This document shows, piece after piece, positions 52,529 to 60,258 of a stretch of 63,694 nt of DNA. How positions within the stretch are numbered: the stretch's first letter is position 1; every line of letters starts with the position of its first letter. Under the pieces are notes generated by a model. That model saw only the letters and a program-made list of their open reading frames with translations. It searched no databases and was not told the DNA's origin. Position numbers and translations under genes: made by a program. The stretch covers positions 404,631 through 468,324 of the forward strand of contig NZ_HE978515.1 of assembly GCF_000311725.1 (NCBI RefSeq), read 5' to 3'. This DNA is from Robertmurraya massiliosenegalensis JC6 (GTDB lineage: Bacteria; Bacillota; Bacilli; Bacillales; Cytobacillaceae).

Positions 52529-53818
52529 TTATTTGGCAAGCATTTCTGCCATATCTTCTTGAGCTGTTCCAATTAGCTTCAAATTAAAGGTTTCTTGAAG
52601 AACGTTCATGACCCCTTCTGAGATGAATTCTGGTGGTTTTGGACCAATTCGGATATCTTGGATTCCTAAACTGAATAACCCAAGTAGAATCGCAACCGCT
52701 TTTTGCTCGAACCAAGAAAGGACGATGCTAACTGGTAATTCGTTTATTTCACATTCGAATGCGTCTGCTAACGCTTTAGCAATCTTCACCGTCGAACCAG
52801 AGTTATTACATTGTCCGAGGTCTATATAACGAGGAATGTCCGTTCCTGGAACTGTGCCATAATCTACATCATTAAAACGGAATTTGCCACAAGAAGTGGT
52901 CAAAATTACGGTTTCTGGTGGTAATGAAGTGGCGAGTTCACGGTAATATTCTCCACCTTTACCTGGTGCATCACAGCCTGCAATGACAAAGAAACGCTTA
53001 ATCTTTCCTTCCTTCACAGCGGCTATCACTTCTGGAGCAAGCCCTAACACGGTTTCATGATGGAAACCAGTTAATAATGTTTCTTCCGAATCAATATAAG
53101 CTTCAGGTAACTCTAACGCTCTCTCAATCAATGGAGTGAAATCATCACCGATAATTTTTTGAACATTTTCAAGTCCAGCTACTTCATAAGAGAACATTCT
53201 ATCCGCATAACTTCCTTTTATTGGCATTACACAATTTGTCGTCGCAAGAATAGCACCGTTGAATTTTTCAAATAATCTTCGTTGGTCATACCAAGCCTTC
53301 CCTAGATTTCCTTTTAAATGAGGATACTTTTTCAAAGCTGGATAGCCATGGGCTGGTAACATTTCAGAGTGGGTATAGATGTTAATCCCTTTCCCTTCTG
53401 TTTGCTTTAAAAGCTCCTCAAGTGCGAATAGATTGTGACCTGTCACAATGATCGCCTTTCCTTCAACCTTATTTTGTGAGACTCTAATCGGTTCTGGGAT
53501 TCCTAATCTCTTTGTATGAGCCTCATCTAGAACTTCCATCATTCGTACTGCTGATCTTCCTACTTTCATTGCCATCTCAATATGTTCTTGCACATTGAAA
53601 TTCGAATTTGTTAATGTCATGTATAGTGCTTCATGTGTTGTTGCATCAACAAATGCATCCGTTGCTCCTAATTGATTGGCATGGGTACGGTAAGCAGCAA
53701 TTCCTTTTAAGCCAAAAATAATGGTATCCTGCAAACTCGCGATCGTTTCATCTTTTCCACAAACTCCAATGACCTTACATCCACCTGTAGGTGTTTGTTC
53801 ACATTGATAACAAAACAT
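52529..53818 (-). CDS. hcp: Hybrid cluster protein (hydroxylamine / nitric oxide reductase), short class
   Basis: A 429-residue Hcp. The N-terminal cysteines C3, C6, C14 and C20 (MFCYQCEQTPTGGCKVIGVC) hold the cubane cluster; hybrid-cluster ligands appear in VTGHNLFALEE, ATTNCVMPI, AGCDAPGKGGEYY and TSCGKFRFN. The length suits the short class lacking one helical bundle. Hcp handles nitric oxide and hydroxylamine under low oxygen. A perfect Fnr-type box sits at -41.5. Confidence 0.95.
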   Translation of the reverse strand: MFCYQCEQTPTGGCKVIGVCGKDETIASLQDTIIFGLKGIAAYRTHANQLGATDAFVDATTHEALYMTLTNSNFNVQEHIEMAMKVGRSAVRMMEVLDEAHTKRLGIPEPIRVSQNKVEGKAIIVTGHNLFALEELLKQTEGKGINIYTHSEMLPAHGYPALKKYPHLKGNLGKAWYDQRRLFEKFNGAILATTNCVMPIKGSYADRMFSYEVAGLENVQKIIGDDFTPLIERALELPEAYIDSEETLLTGFHHETVLGLAPEVIAAVKEGKIKRFFVIAGCDAPGKGGEYYRELATSLPPETVILTTSCGKFRFNDVDYGTVPGTDIPRYIDLGQCNNSGSTVKIAKALADAFECEINELPVSIVLSWFEQKAVAILLGLFSLGIQDIRIGPKPPEFISEGVMNVLQETFNLKLIGTAQEDMAEMLAK

Positions 53819-53853
53819 TGCGCAATTCCCCTCTCTCTTTACATTACGGTATC

Positions 53854-53895
53854 AATATAACTTTCATTTAGTTGCGATCAAGTGAGCCAAATCAC
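53854..53895 (-). promoter_or_regulatory. Fnr/Crp-type box and -10 of hcp
   Basis: GTGATTTGGCTCAC on the minus strand (53895-53882) is a perfect GTGA-N6-TCAC. TATATT (53859-53854) begins 29.5 bases from its centre, giving class II spacing. Confidence 0.8.
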
Positions 53896-54029
53896 ACTTC
53901 ATAAAACGTTCAGAATTTGCCCCTACACTCTTTAAAGTATCTTTCTTACACGCTTATAGAAATCATGAACAGCTCCGCCTCATCTGAATACACTATACTG
54001 ACCATTTTTTGAAAGAGGAGTTGTTCAAC

Positions 54030-54497
54030 ATGTCTTCGAAGCTTCCTAAAGAGCCGGACCATTTTCAAGATCCATTCGGTGATTTCAGAAATCTCATGAA
54101 TGATTTTTTTCACAAAAGACCAGTGAAGGGTTTTCTCCAAAGCATGGACGAATTTTTCCAACTACCTTTTAGCAACTTTCCTGTCCAAGTGAAGGAATTG
54201 GATGAGAACATCATCATTACAGCTGAACTACCTGGAGTTAAAAAAGAGCAAATCAATATTGATATTCTTGAACGTTCTATCAACATTTCCGTAAAAAACG
54301 TCGAAATGGTCATCGAAGAAGATGAAATAAAGAATACTTACAAAAAGAGTCAATCGACACAACAATTAAGTCGTAACATCTATCTCGGACATGTAATTGA
54401 CGAAAAAAATGTCAAAGCCAGTTATCAAAATGGACTATTAGAAATTCGCGTACCAAAACCAAGAGGAAAACAAATCTTTATTACTGATGGTGAGTAA
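54030..54497 (+). CDS. Hsp20/alpha-crystallin small heat shock protein
   Basis: A 155-residue small chaperone. The alpha-crystallin domain spans about 55-150: FPVQVKELDENIIITAELPGVKKEQINIDI, ending NGLLEIRVPKPRGKQ with the I-x-V-type tail. The N-terminal 50 residues are rich in Phe and Asp. It holds unfolded proteins; related Bacillus proteins (CotM, YocM) act in spore coat or stress. ATG 54030 has AGAGGAG; an upstream TTG is less likely. Confidence 0.88.
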   Translation: MSSKLPKEPDHFQDPFGDFRNLMNDFFHKRPVKGFLQSMDEFFQLPFSNFPVQVKELDENIIITAELPGVKKEQINIDILERSINISVKNVEMVIEEDEIKNTYKKSQSTQQLSRNIYLGHVIDEKNVKASYQNGLLEIRVPKPRGKQIFITDGE

Positions 54498-54510
54498 TAT
54501 TTCATATAAA

Positions 54511-54540
54511 AAAACGACCCGCACTGAGGTCGTATTTTTT
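54511..54540 (+). terminator. Terminator of the hsp20 gene
   Basis: ACGACC, 8-base loop, GGTCGT followed by ATTTTTT, with flanking A-run. Confidence 0.8.
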
Positions 54541-54554
54541 ATGTTTTTATATAA

Positions 54555-55085
54555 CTACACCTTAAATATTCCTCCTAAGCCCTTTACCAAACCAGAAACT
54601 TGATTTACTGCATTCATCATTTGGCCAGCTGTATCAATCATTTTATTAAAATCTAATGATCCATCCTGTTGTTTAAACGAGTTCATGAACGAGTTTATTC
54701 CTGAAGGTGGTCGATTCCCACCCATTCCTTGCTTTGGGTAAGGATGCATATATGGGTTCGTATATCCCATATATGGATTCATTCCTCCTTGATTTTTCTT
54801 AGGTTGAAGAGGATTTTGTAAAATAGACTCAACAGGATAGGTTTGCTCCTGTCCAAATGGTACTTCTCCTTGGGGCGGAGGATATTGGCCAGTGTTCATC
54901 TGTCCATAAGGGTATTGTTGTTGGCTTTGATACATTTGTCCATAAGGCTGCCACCCTTGATTCGCATATGGTGTGTAATAATAGTTTTGATTTCGTATCG
55001 GATTCCCGCCCCCTTGCTCCATTGACCATGTGGATGGAACACTAGCTTGATGATAAACATGATTTGAATTTACTTGACCAAACAT
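54555..55085 (-). CDS. yppG: YppG-like spore coat protein
   Basis: A 176-residue low-complexity protein rich in Gln, Tyr, Pro and Gly in the first 125 residues (QPYGQMYQSQQQYPYGQM) with a C-terminal YppG domain (about 127-176, INSFMNSFKQQDGSLDFNKM). YppG is made in the mother cell and deposited in the spore coat. It is followed by the rest of the ypp cluster. Confidence 0.88.
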   Translation of the reverse strand: MFGQVNSNHVYHQASVPSTWSMEQGGGNPIRNQNYYYTPYANQGWQPYGQMYQSQQQYPYGQMNTGQYPPPQGEVPFGQEQTYPVESILQNPLQPKKNQGGMNPYMGYTNPYMHPYPKQGMGGNRPPSGINSFMNSFKQQDGSLDFNKMIDTAGQMMNAVNQVSGLVKGLGGIFKV

Positions 55086-55347
55086 CTATATCTCCCCTCC
55101 TTACCTTCAACTGTATTTAATGACTAATTAAACAAAATAAGACTGATCCATCATGATAATTTATGATAGATCAGCCTATGTTGTGACTATTGTCGTCTTT
55201 CTCTATGTCTTTAGAAAAACTTGTCAAACAATGAGATATACTGTCGGAAGTTTCAATTTTAGAAAAATTAAAGGACCGTTTCATTTCATGATACGATTAA
55301 TCATAGAAATAGGAAAAGCATTTGTAAGAAAAAAGGGAGGAATATGG

Positions 55348-55551
55348 ATGTTGGTTCACGAGCTGAAAGAAAAGTTTTCAATCCACAAGCAGTATCAAAC
55401 TGAAGACGTCAACGAATTATTAGATTTCGCTAAAAAGGCATATGTATCGAATGAAATAACGTCGAGTGAGTATAAAAAACTAGTTCGTGAGCTTGAATCT
55501 CAAGGTGCAAAAATGCCTCAACTAGAGACCGAGAACCAATCCCAGTATTAA
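55348..55551 (+). CDS. yppF: YppF-like small protein
   Basis: A 67-residue helical protein, MLVHELKEKFSIHKQYQTED onward, with NELLDFAKKAYVSNEITSSEYKKLVRELE, the YppF family core. GGGAGGA precedes the ATG at 55348, so an 65-codon upstream extension is rejected. Function unknown; its place between yppG and yppE is conserved. Confidence 0.8.
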   Translation: MLVHELKEKFSIHKQYQTEDVNELLDFAKKAYVSNEITSSEYKKLVRELESQGAKMPQLETENQSQY

Positions 55552-55585
55552 TTTTTCAAAGGGAGAATTGTCACATTCTCCCTTT

Positions 55586-55945
55586 TTATGATCCCTTTAA
55601 CAAATCTTTAAGACTCGTTAAAATAAAACGGGCAGATTGCCAATAATTGATAAAACGGGTCCTACTCGTATCAGGGAAAAACGCTTGAACTGAGAGTAAT
55701 TCCATTTGCTCTGATGTCGACTCAATTTGTTTAACATGTAAATACTTCGGTTTATTCTCCTCAATCCACTTTACCGCCAAATGATGCCACTCTTCTTTTA
55801 CTCCGTTTACTTCATCTGCAAAAGGTTTCACCTCAAGAAAAAAGTCTCCCTTTACTTTTGTTTCTTTTACCTCTTCAAATTTATCGGAAATTTGTTCAAT
55901 ATATGCTAATAACTTTTCGGTCAACTCTAATAAAGTCTCATTCAA
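55586..55945 (-). CDS. yppE: YppE-like protein (DUF1798)
   Basis: A 119-residue helical protein with TLLELTEKLLAYIEQISDKF at the start and RFINYWQSARFILTSLKDLL at the end, matching the YppE four-helix family. The start is TTG at 55945, eight bases after AGGAGG; the longer frame would read through a terminator. Function unknown. Confidence 0.85.
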   Translation of the reverse strand: MNETLLELTEKLLAYIEQISDKFEEVKETKVKGDFFLEVKPFADEVNGVKEEWHHLAVKWIEENKPKYLHVKQIESTSEQMELLSVQAFFPDTSRTRFINYWQSARFILTSLKDLLKGS

Positions 55946-55962
55946 ACTTGTTTTCCTCCTAC

Positions 55963-55999
55963 AAAAAAATAAAGTAGCTAAAAGCCACTTTATTTTTAT
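55963..55999 (-). terminator. Terminator between yppD-like gene and yppE
   Basis: AATAAAGTGGC, loop TTTTA, GCTACTTTATT (one mismatch) followed by TTTTTTTGT on the minus strand. The yppE ribosome binding site starts directly after it, so yppE depends on read-through or on a promoter within this region. Confidence 0.75.
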
Positions 56000-56009
56000 T
56001 GTATTTCCA

Positions 56010-56282
56010 TTAGTAACCAAGTTCAAGTTTCATGTTTGAGCTTTGAGTTAAACTCGTCTTTCGTCTCTTCTCAATAAATTGCAGTGGACCATTATCAAAA
56101 GCATTTTCAAGTTTTGTAATTCGACTATCCAGGCTCATTAATCTTGAAAATTGATCATTTAGTATCTTGTTTCGGTTTTCTGCTAAATTTGTATCTAATG
56201 TTTTTTCTAATTCCTCTAACTGGTCATAAATTTCCGTTAACTTTTCAAGTAATTCTTCCTTCTGTACATGTTCCTTTTCCAT
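56010..56282 (-). CDS. yppD: YppD-like small coiled-coil protein
   Basis: A 90-residue protein starting MEKEHVQKEELLEKLTEIYD, a long amphipathic helix likely to form a coiled coil (residues 5-60), then a basic tail. AGGAGG precedes the start. The name is given from its place between yppE and sspM/yppC and from length; sequence identity to yppD was not checked. Confidence 0.65.
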   Translation of the reverse strand: MEKEHVQKEELLEKLTEIYDQLEELEKTLDTNLAENRNKILNDQFSRLMSLDSRITKLENAFDNGPLQFIEKRRKTSLTQSSNMKLELGY

Positions 56283-56466
56283 GTTACTTACCTCCTCCTA
56301 CTTATCTTCACCATTTTCCTTATTTTAAAGGTCGTTTTTTCGAATTTTCGTTAATGTATATGCACTATATTCTCCCTTCATCAAATACATCCTTCTACAT
56401 TGACAAAACTAGTTGTTATTCGGCAAAGATAGTCCTATTTCTTACGGTTTTGTCGTTAATTCGACA

Positions 56467-56496
56467 TGAATGAAATGTACGTGTTTGAACACACTA
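56467..56496 (+). promoter_or_regulatory. Sigma-G type promoter of sspM
   Basis: TGAATG (56467-56472), 17-base spacer, CACACTA (56490-56496). This resembles forespore sigma-G promoters (TGAATA / CATACTA), as expected for a small acid-soluble spore protein gene. Confidence 0.65.
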
Positions 56497-56515
56497 AAAA
56501 TGGAGGTGCTAAATA

Positions 56516-56623
56516 ATGAAAAAGAAAAAGAAGCAAACAAATGCTCAGCCGAAAAAACTTGAGGAATCAAAAGCAGGCTTTGGCGATAAGAAACTTGAAG
56601 GACCAGACAGACCATCAACATAA
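56516..56623 (+). CDS. sspM: Small acid-soluble spore protein SspM-like
   Basis: A 35-residue very basic protein ending DKKLEGPDRPST, almost identical to the SspM tail (DKKLGGPNRPST in Bacillus subtilis). Minor SASPs are made in the forespore. GGAGGTG lies seven bases before the ATG. Its place beside yppC and recU is conserved. Confidence 0.85.
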   Translation: MKKKKKQTNAQPKKLEESKAGFGDKKLEGPDRPST

Positions 56624-56634
56624 CACCCACTTAA

Positions 56635-56676
56635 GAAGAGATGATGGAGAATTGTCTAATCCTCCATCATCTCTTC
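56635..56676 (+). terminator. sspM terminator embedded in the end of yppC
   Basis: GAAGAGATGATGGAG, 12-base loop, CTCCATCATCTCTTC: a 15-bp perfect stem. It overlaps the last codons of the converging yppC (EEEMMED), so the protein tail also encodes the hairpin. Confidence 0.85.
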
Positions 56677-57684
56677 TTCCCTTTTATGAAAGTGTAACTT
56701 CCTCACGAACATTTCCTTCATTAAAATGGCTTTATGCAAAGTTTTTTGCTTTCCCTTAAACCATTTCGTAATGACGACTGGATGCCGATGGTGAATCGTA
56801 TGCGAAAACCATTTTGGCTTTATTTTTTTTAGCTTTGACCAATCTTTAAAACGTTCATCGGAATGATTTATGACTGGGAACGACTCCCTTAAAGGTGTGG
56901 TCTTGCTTCTAGGATAGTCATATAGATACTGTTCATAATCATCACGTGAACCAGTATGTATGGTTTTCTTTGCAAATTCATAGAAATATGGATAAAGGTT
57001 TTTATGAAAAAGAATGGCGGCAAGTCTTTTTCCTAAGTCAATTCTTTTATCGACAAAACGAAAACCACTTACGCTTGCACCAAATAATTCGCCGTGTATT
57101 GTAGGCAATAAGACACAACTATAATGAAACCAATCTTGGAAGGAAAATAAAGATGTACGAAAAACACTCTTTCTATAAAAGGGGTTGTCAATAACTGGTT
57201 TTTGAATCATATTTTGTTCATTAATGATTAATGCTATTAATATTCGTACATGATCTTTCGAATGCCAGTAGTACTTCCACTCTTGCTCCATAAACTTGGA
57301 AACATGAAAAAATGGAAGAAGGTGAAACATAGCCTCCTTATTTTTCGTCGAATATTGATAGAGAAGGAGTTGAGGGAACGCATCTTGAAATATAAGCCAA
57401 TTTGCTTTTTCATATGTTTGAAATAAAACGTCTCGTTCATGCTTACTAATGACTTTTGGAAACCATTTTCCTTCTAAGTCACACATATTCCATCCTGCAT
57501 TGCGAGACACCATATGAGCTAAAAAGGACCATTTAATCTCTTGATTTTCTTGAAAATAACGAAGATAAGCCTCTGTCCGCGCAATATTATCAATGTTGTT
57601 TCGCTTTACAAGGTCCTGAATTGAGTGTATTATCTTTCTTTCAGTAGCTGATAATTCAAACACTTTGACAGCAATAAAAATCAC
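56656..57684 (-). CDS. yppC: YppC-like DUF2515 family protein
   Basis: A 342-residue protein recognised as DUF2515 from its size, order (between sspM and recU, divergent) and motifs such as RTEAYLRYFQENQEIKWSFLAHMVSRNAGWNM near 36-66. Function unknown. The start is uncertain: GTG 57684 is only three bases after GAGGAA; no better in-frame start is present nearby. It is divergent from the recU fragment. Confidence 0.8.
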   Translation of the reverse strand: MIFIAVKVFELSATERKIIHSIQDLVKRNNIDNIARTEAYLRYFQENQEIKWSFLAHMVSRNAGWNMCDLEGKWFPKVISKHERDVLFQTYEKANWLIFQDAFPQLLLYQYSTKNKEAMFHLLPFFHVSKFMEQEWKYYWHSKDHVRILIALIINEQNMIQKPVIDNPFYRKSVFRTSLFSFQDWFHYSCVLLPTIHGELFGASVSGFRFVDKRIDLGKRLAAILFHKNLYPYFYEFAKKTIHTGSRDDYEQYLYDYPRSKTTPLRESFPVINHSDERFKDWSKLKKIKPKWFSHTIHHRHPVVITKWFKGKQKTLHKAILMKEMFVRKLHFHKREEEMMED

Positions 57685-57790
57685 CTCTTCCTCAACAGCT
57701 ATCTTTAGAATTCGTTATTTAGTGCTTTTTATTCAACCCAAAATAGTGGACTTCTGATATGATAAAGAGTAGTTTGTGAGGTGTTTATCT

Positions 57791-58072
57791 TTGGAATTCC
57801 ATTATCCAAACGGAAAGAAATTTATTAAACCTATATCACCTGAAGAAAAAACGAGTAAGAAAAAGAAAGAAAAGGATTTTACTTACAGCAAAAGAGGAAT
57901 GACGCTAGAAGAGGACTTAAACGAAACGAATGAATTCTATCTCTTGAGTAGAAAGGCAGTCATTCATAAAAAACCAACTCCTGTTCAAATCGTTCAAGTC
58001 GATTATCCGAAAAGAAGTGCTGCTGTCATAAATTATAGGTACAGTATAGGGCTAAATTATATTATTCAATAA
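57791..58072 (+). pseudogene. recU: 5' fragment of recU (Holliday junction resolvase), interrupted
   Basis: The first about 80 residues are Rec[44 protein letters not shown] and SAAVI. After SAAVI the frame leaves the family (13 foreign residues) and stops. The catalytic D-x-E-x-K part that follows in RecU is absent. The start is TTG 57791, seven bases after AGGTG. The break coincides with the left end of an AT-rich recombinase element, so this is an insertion, not decay. Whether a full recU is rebuilt at the far end is outside the window. Confidence 0.9.
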
Positions 58073-58124
58073 AAAAATATTTATAAACGTTGATATAACA
58101 ATGAATATAGCCACAAGAGTATTT

Positions 58125-58153
58125 CACCCCTTTATTAAATAAAGGGGTGTTTT
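58125..58153 (+). terminator. Terminator just inside the element
   Basis: CACCCCTTTAT, loop TAA, ATAAAGGGGTG then TTTT: an 11-bp perfect stem that would stop transcription coming from the recU promoter. Confidence 0.9.
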
Positions 58154-58195
58154 AAATTTATTTAAAATGATACTATTAAATCATAATTACTTTAC

Positions 58196-58224
58196 AGACT
58201 CTGTATAGACTCTAAGTAGACTCT
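58196..58224 (+). repeat. Three iteron-like AGACTCT repeats, 11-bp period
   Basis: AGACTCT occurs at 58196, 58207 and 58218, each separated by four bases (period 11, about one helical turn). All copies face the same side of the helix, as for a protein array such as an excisionase or recombinase arm-type site. Confidence 0.75.
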
Positions 58225-58275
58225 ACTACAACTACAACATTTTAGTATTTTTTTTGTAGTAGTGTTGTTGTAGAG
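58221..58275. repeat. Imperfect inverted repeat before the HTH gene
   Basis: CTCTACTACAACTACAACA (58221-58239) faces TGTTGTTGTAGAG (58263-58275) across a T-rich centre holding GTAGTAG. It starts in the third AGACTCT copy. It may be a recombinase site or an operator for the following gene. Confidence 0.6.
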
Positions 58276-58323
58276 AAGTATTAAAAAAGTGACCTTTTTT
58301 GAAAGCATAAAAATGGGGTGAAA

Positions 58324-58848
58324 ATGTTGAATAATTTTCTGACTGTAAAACAAGCTGCCAAGTATTTAAACAAAAGTGAAGAAACAATTAGGCGTTATCT
58401 ACGTAAAGGAGATTTCCCAAATGCAAAAAAAGAATCCGATACACAAGGATGGAGAATACCTATAGATGATTTGAAAAAGATTCCTTCAAAGGAAAAAAGT
58501 ACAAATTTTCAATACCCTAATGATTACTCAGCAGGTACAAGTCATGAAAAAGTTAGTGAGACAGTTGCTTTAGCTTATAAAGCTGTTACTTTAACTGACC
58601 CTTCTGAAGAATTGGTTGGGATTTTATCACATATTGGTATTCATAGAACACTTGAAATATTATTAATTATGCAACTCTCACCTACAAAAGTTAAGAATCC
58701 TCCTGCATTTATTAAAAAAGCAATAAGCAAAGGTTGGACCACTGATACCGTACCCATTAAGCAAAATAGAAATGTGGCAAGAATTCAATCCGTTCCACAA
58801 TCCCAACCGGAAAGGAAGATTCCTTTTTATAATTGGTTAGAAGACTAA
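58324..58848 (+). CDS. Helix-turn-helix protein of the element (excisionase/TnpC-like)
   Basis: A 174-residue protein with an N-terminal MerR/excisionase-type helix-turn-helix: FLTVKQAAKYLNKSEETIRRYLRKGDFPNAKK, then GWRIPIDDL (residues about 5-55). The rest is helical without known motif. It is the first gene of the recombinase set and could direct excision or regulate it. The start is ATG 58324; the following TTG is equally possible (GGGGTG upstream). Confidence 0.75.
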   Translation: MLNNFLTVKQAAKYLNKSEETIRRYLRKGDFPNAKKESDTQGWRIPIDDLKKIPSKEKSTNFQYPNDYSAGTSHEKVSETVALAYKAVTLTDPSEELVGILSHIGIHRTLEILLIMQLSPTKVKNPPAFIKKAISKGWTTDTVPIKQNRNVARIQSVPQSQPERKIPFYNWLED

Positions 58849-58887
58849 TTATATAGCACAAAAAATCAATATGCCCGGAGGAAAAAG

Positions 58888-60258
58888 ATGAAGAACATAT
58901 CAATGAATGAACTATCCAATGTCGAGTTTGTATGCAGGAAAGTAATTGTAAAAGACAAGATAGTAAATACAGTTTCGGAAAGGGAAACTGTACTTATCTG
59001 TATAAAAAGAAAAGATACTTCCTTATTACTGCCTCATCCCCTTTCTTACTTTATTTTACAAGAATTTGAGTATAAAGATGGCTCTGTTAATACATATCTT
59101 GCGTTTGCACGAACTGTATGTAGATTTATGAACTTTGTAATTTCAAGGATTCAAAAAGGTGTAGAAGACTATCAATTCCTTAGAGAAAAAGGAATATATG
59201 GTTTAAAAAGGTTTCATGGGGTTGAATTTTTGAATCATAAAACTTCTGAAAAAAGGAAAAGAAATACAGTAAAAGACTACGATTATCATTTAAGCAGGTT
59301 CTTTGTTTTCCTTCTAAAAAAAGGATGGTTAGATGAAAAGTTTACCTATCAAACAAATGAAAACAATAATGTAACTACAATATTTAATGATGTAAATGGA
59401 TTAACAAGGTATATACCTAGTAAAATTGAGACGGGTGTTATTCGAAAGGCCCATAAACTAAAAGATTTCGGTAAAAATAGATTTAGTTTAGTACCACTTT
59501 TTGTGCAAACTGCTACTGAGGTAGCTCCTGACATTGCTCTTGGCATTTGCTTTGAATTTTTTGGTGGCCTTCGTAGAGGTGAAGTTGTCAATATTACCAG
59601 AGCAAACATTCACGAAAAGCCAAGAAAATCATTAGTTATCGATATCCGAGATAACCGAAAAAAATTATTTTCAAGATTAAAAGATACGAGTAACGAATAC
59701 CCTAAACGATTAAGATATTTAGATCCATCATTGGCAAGGCAACAGATATACACGAATGAATTGGTTTGGAGAGTATATTATCAACACTTAAAACAAATGG
59801 ACATAGATTTAAAAAATGGTAAGTTAAATACATATAAAATGTTTCAGCCTTTATTTTACGACTCCTATGGACAACCAATGTCAGCTAAAGTTTTTGAAAA
59901 AAGATTTAAAGAAGTTAAAAAAGCCTTCTTAGAAAAGATTAAAATGCATGAGGATTACCTCTTGTTCAAAGAAAGTAGTTGGAGTACGCACATTGGGCGA
60001 GGTTGCTTCACTAATTTATTAATGGATTTAGGTTTTTCCGTTACACAAATAGCAATAGCAAGAGGCGATACAAATATAGATTCAGCAATGGAATATGTAG
60101 ATTCAAAACTTTCCCACGAAGCAACAAAAACAGCTATGAACTTACTGAATAATTTATCACACGAACAATATGGTATTTTTGATAAAGATATGTTAAAGGA
60201 AATTAAAGCAAGAGGGAGAATTTATGGAGAATCGAGAGTTGAAATTGAATACTATTAA
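58888..60258 (+). CDS. Tyrosine recombinase 1 of the element
   Basis: A 456-residue integrase-family protein. N-terminal SAM-like core-binding region about 55-150; catalytic domain about 195-415 with R229 in FFGGLRRGEV, H368-x2-R371 in STHIGRG and the nucleophile Y403 in AMEYVDS. All key residues are present, so it should be active. AGGAGG-like CGGAGGA precedes the start. It overlaps the next recombinase by 35 bases. Confidence 0.9.
   Translation: MKNISMNELSNVEFVCRKVIVKDKIVNTVSERETVLICIKRKDTSLLLPHPLSYFILQEFEYKDGSVNTYLAFARTVCRFMNFVISRIQKGVEDYQFLREKGIYGLKRFHGVEFLNHKTSEKRKRNTVKDYDYHLSRFFVFLLKKGWLDEKFTYQTNENNNVTTIFNDVNGLTRYIPSKIETGVIRKAHKLKDFGKNRFSLVPLFVQTATEVAPDIALGICFEFFGGLRRGEVVNITRANIHEKPRKSLVIDIRDNRKKLFSRLKDTSNEYPKRLRYLDPSLARQQIYTNELVWRVYYQHLKQMDIDLKNGKLNTYKMFQPLFYDSYGQPMSAKVFEKRFKEVKKAFLEKIKMHEDYLLFKESSWSTHIGRGCFTNLLMDLGFSVTQIAIARGDTNIDSAMEYVDSKLSHEATKTAMNLLNNLSHEQYGIFDKDMLKEIKARGRIYGESRVEIEYY

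Noticed and set aside
53946-54029. A CIRCE or similar heat-shock operator before hsp20
   Set aside because: No TTAGCACTC-N9-GAGTGCTAA-like repeat is present; only a possible TATACT -10 is seen.
55153-55347. 65-codon upstream extension of the yppF frame
   Set aside because: The internal ATG at 55348 has a strong ribosome binding site and gives the normal family length.
58196-58224. AGACTCT repeats as CRISPR or replication origin iterons
   Set aside because: Repeats are only 7 bases with 4-base gaps and no replication initiator gene is nearby; a recombinase or excisionase site fits better.
59349-59609. Minus-strand frame of 86 codons inside recombinase 1
   Set aside because: Wrong strand within an intact catalytic domain; no independent signals.
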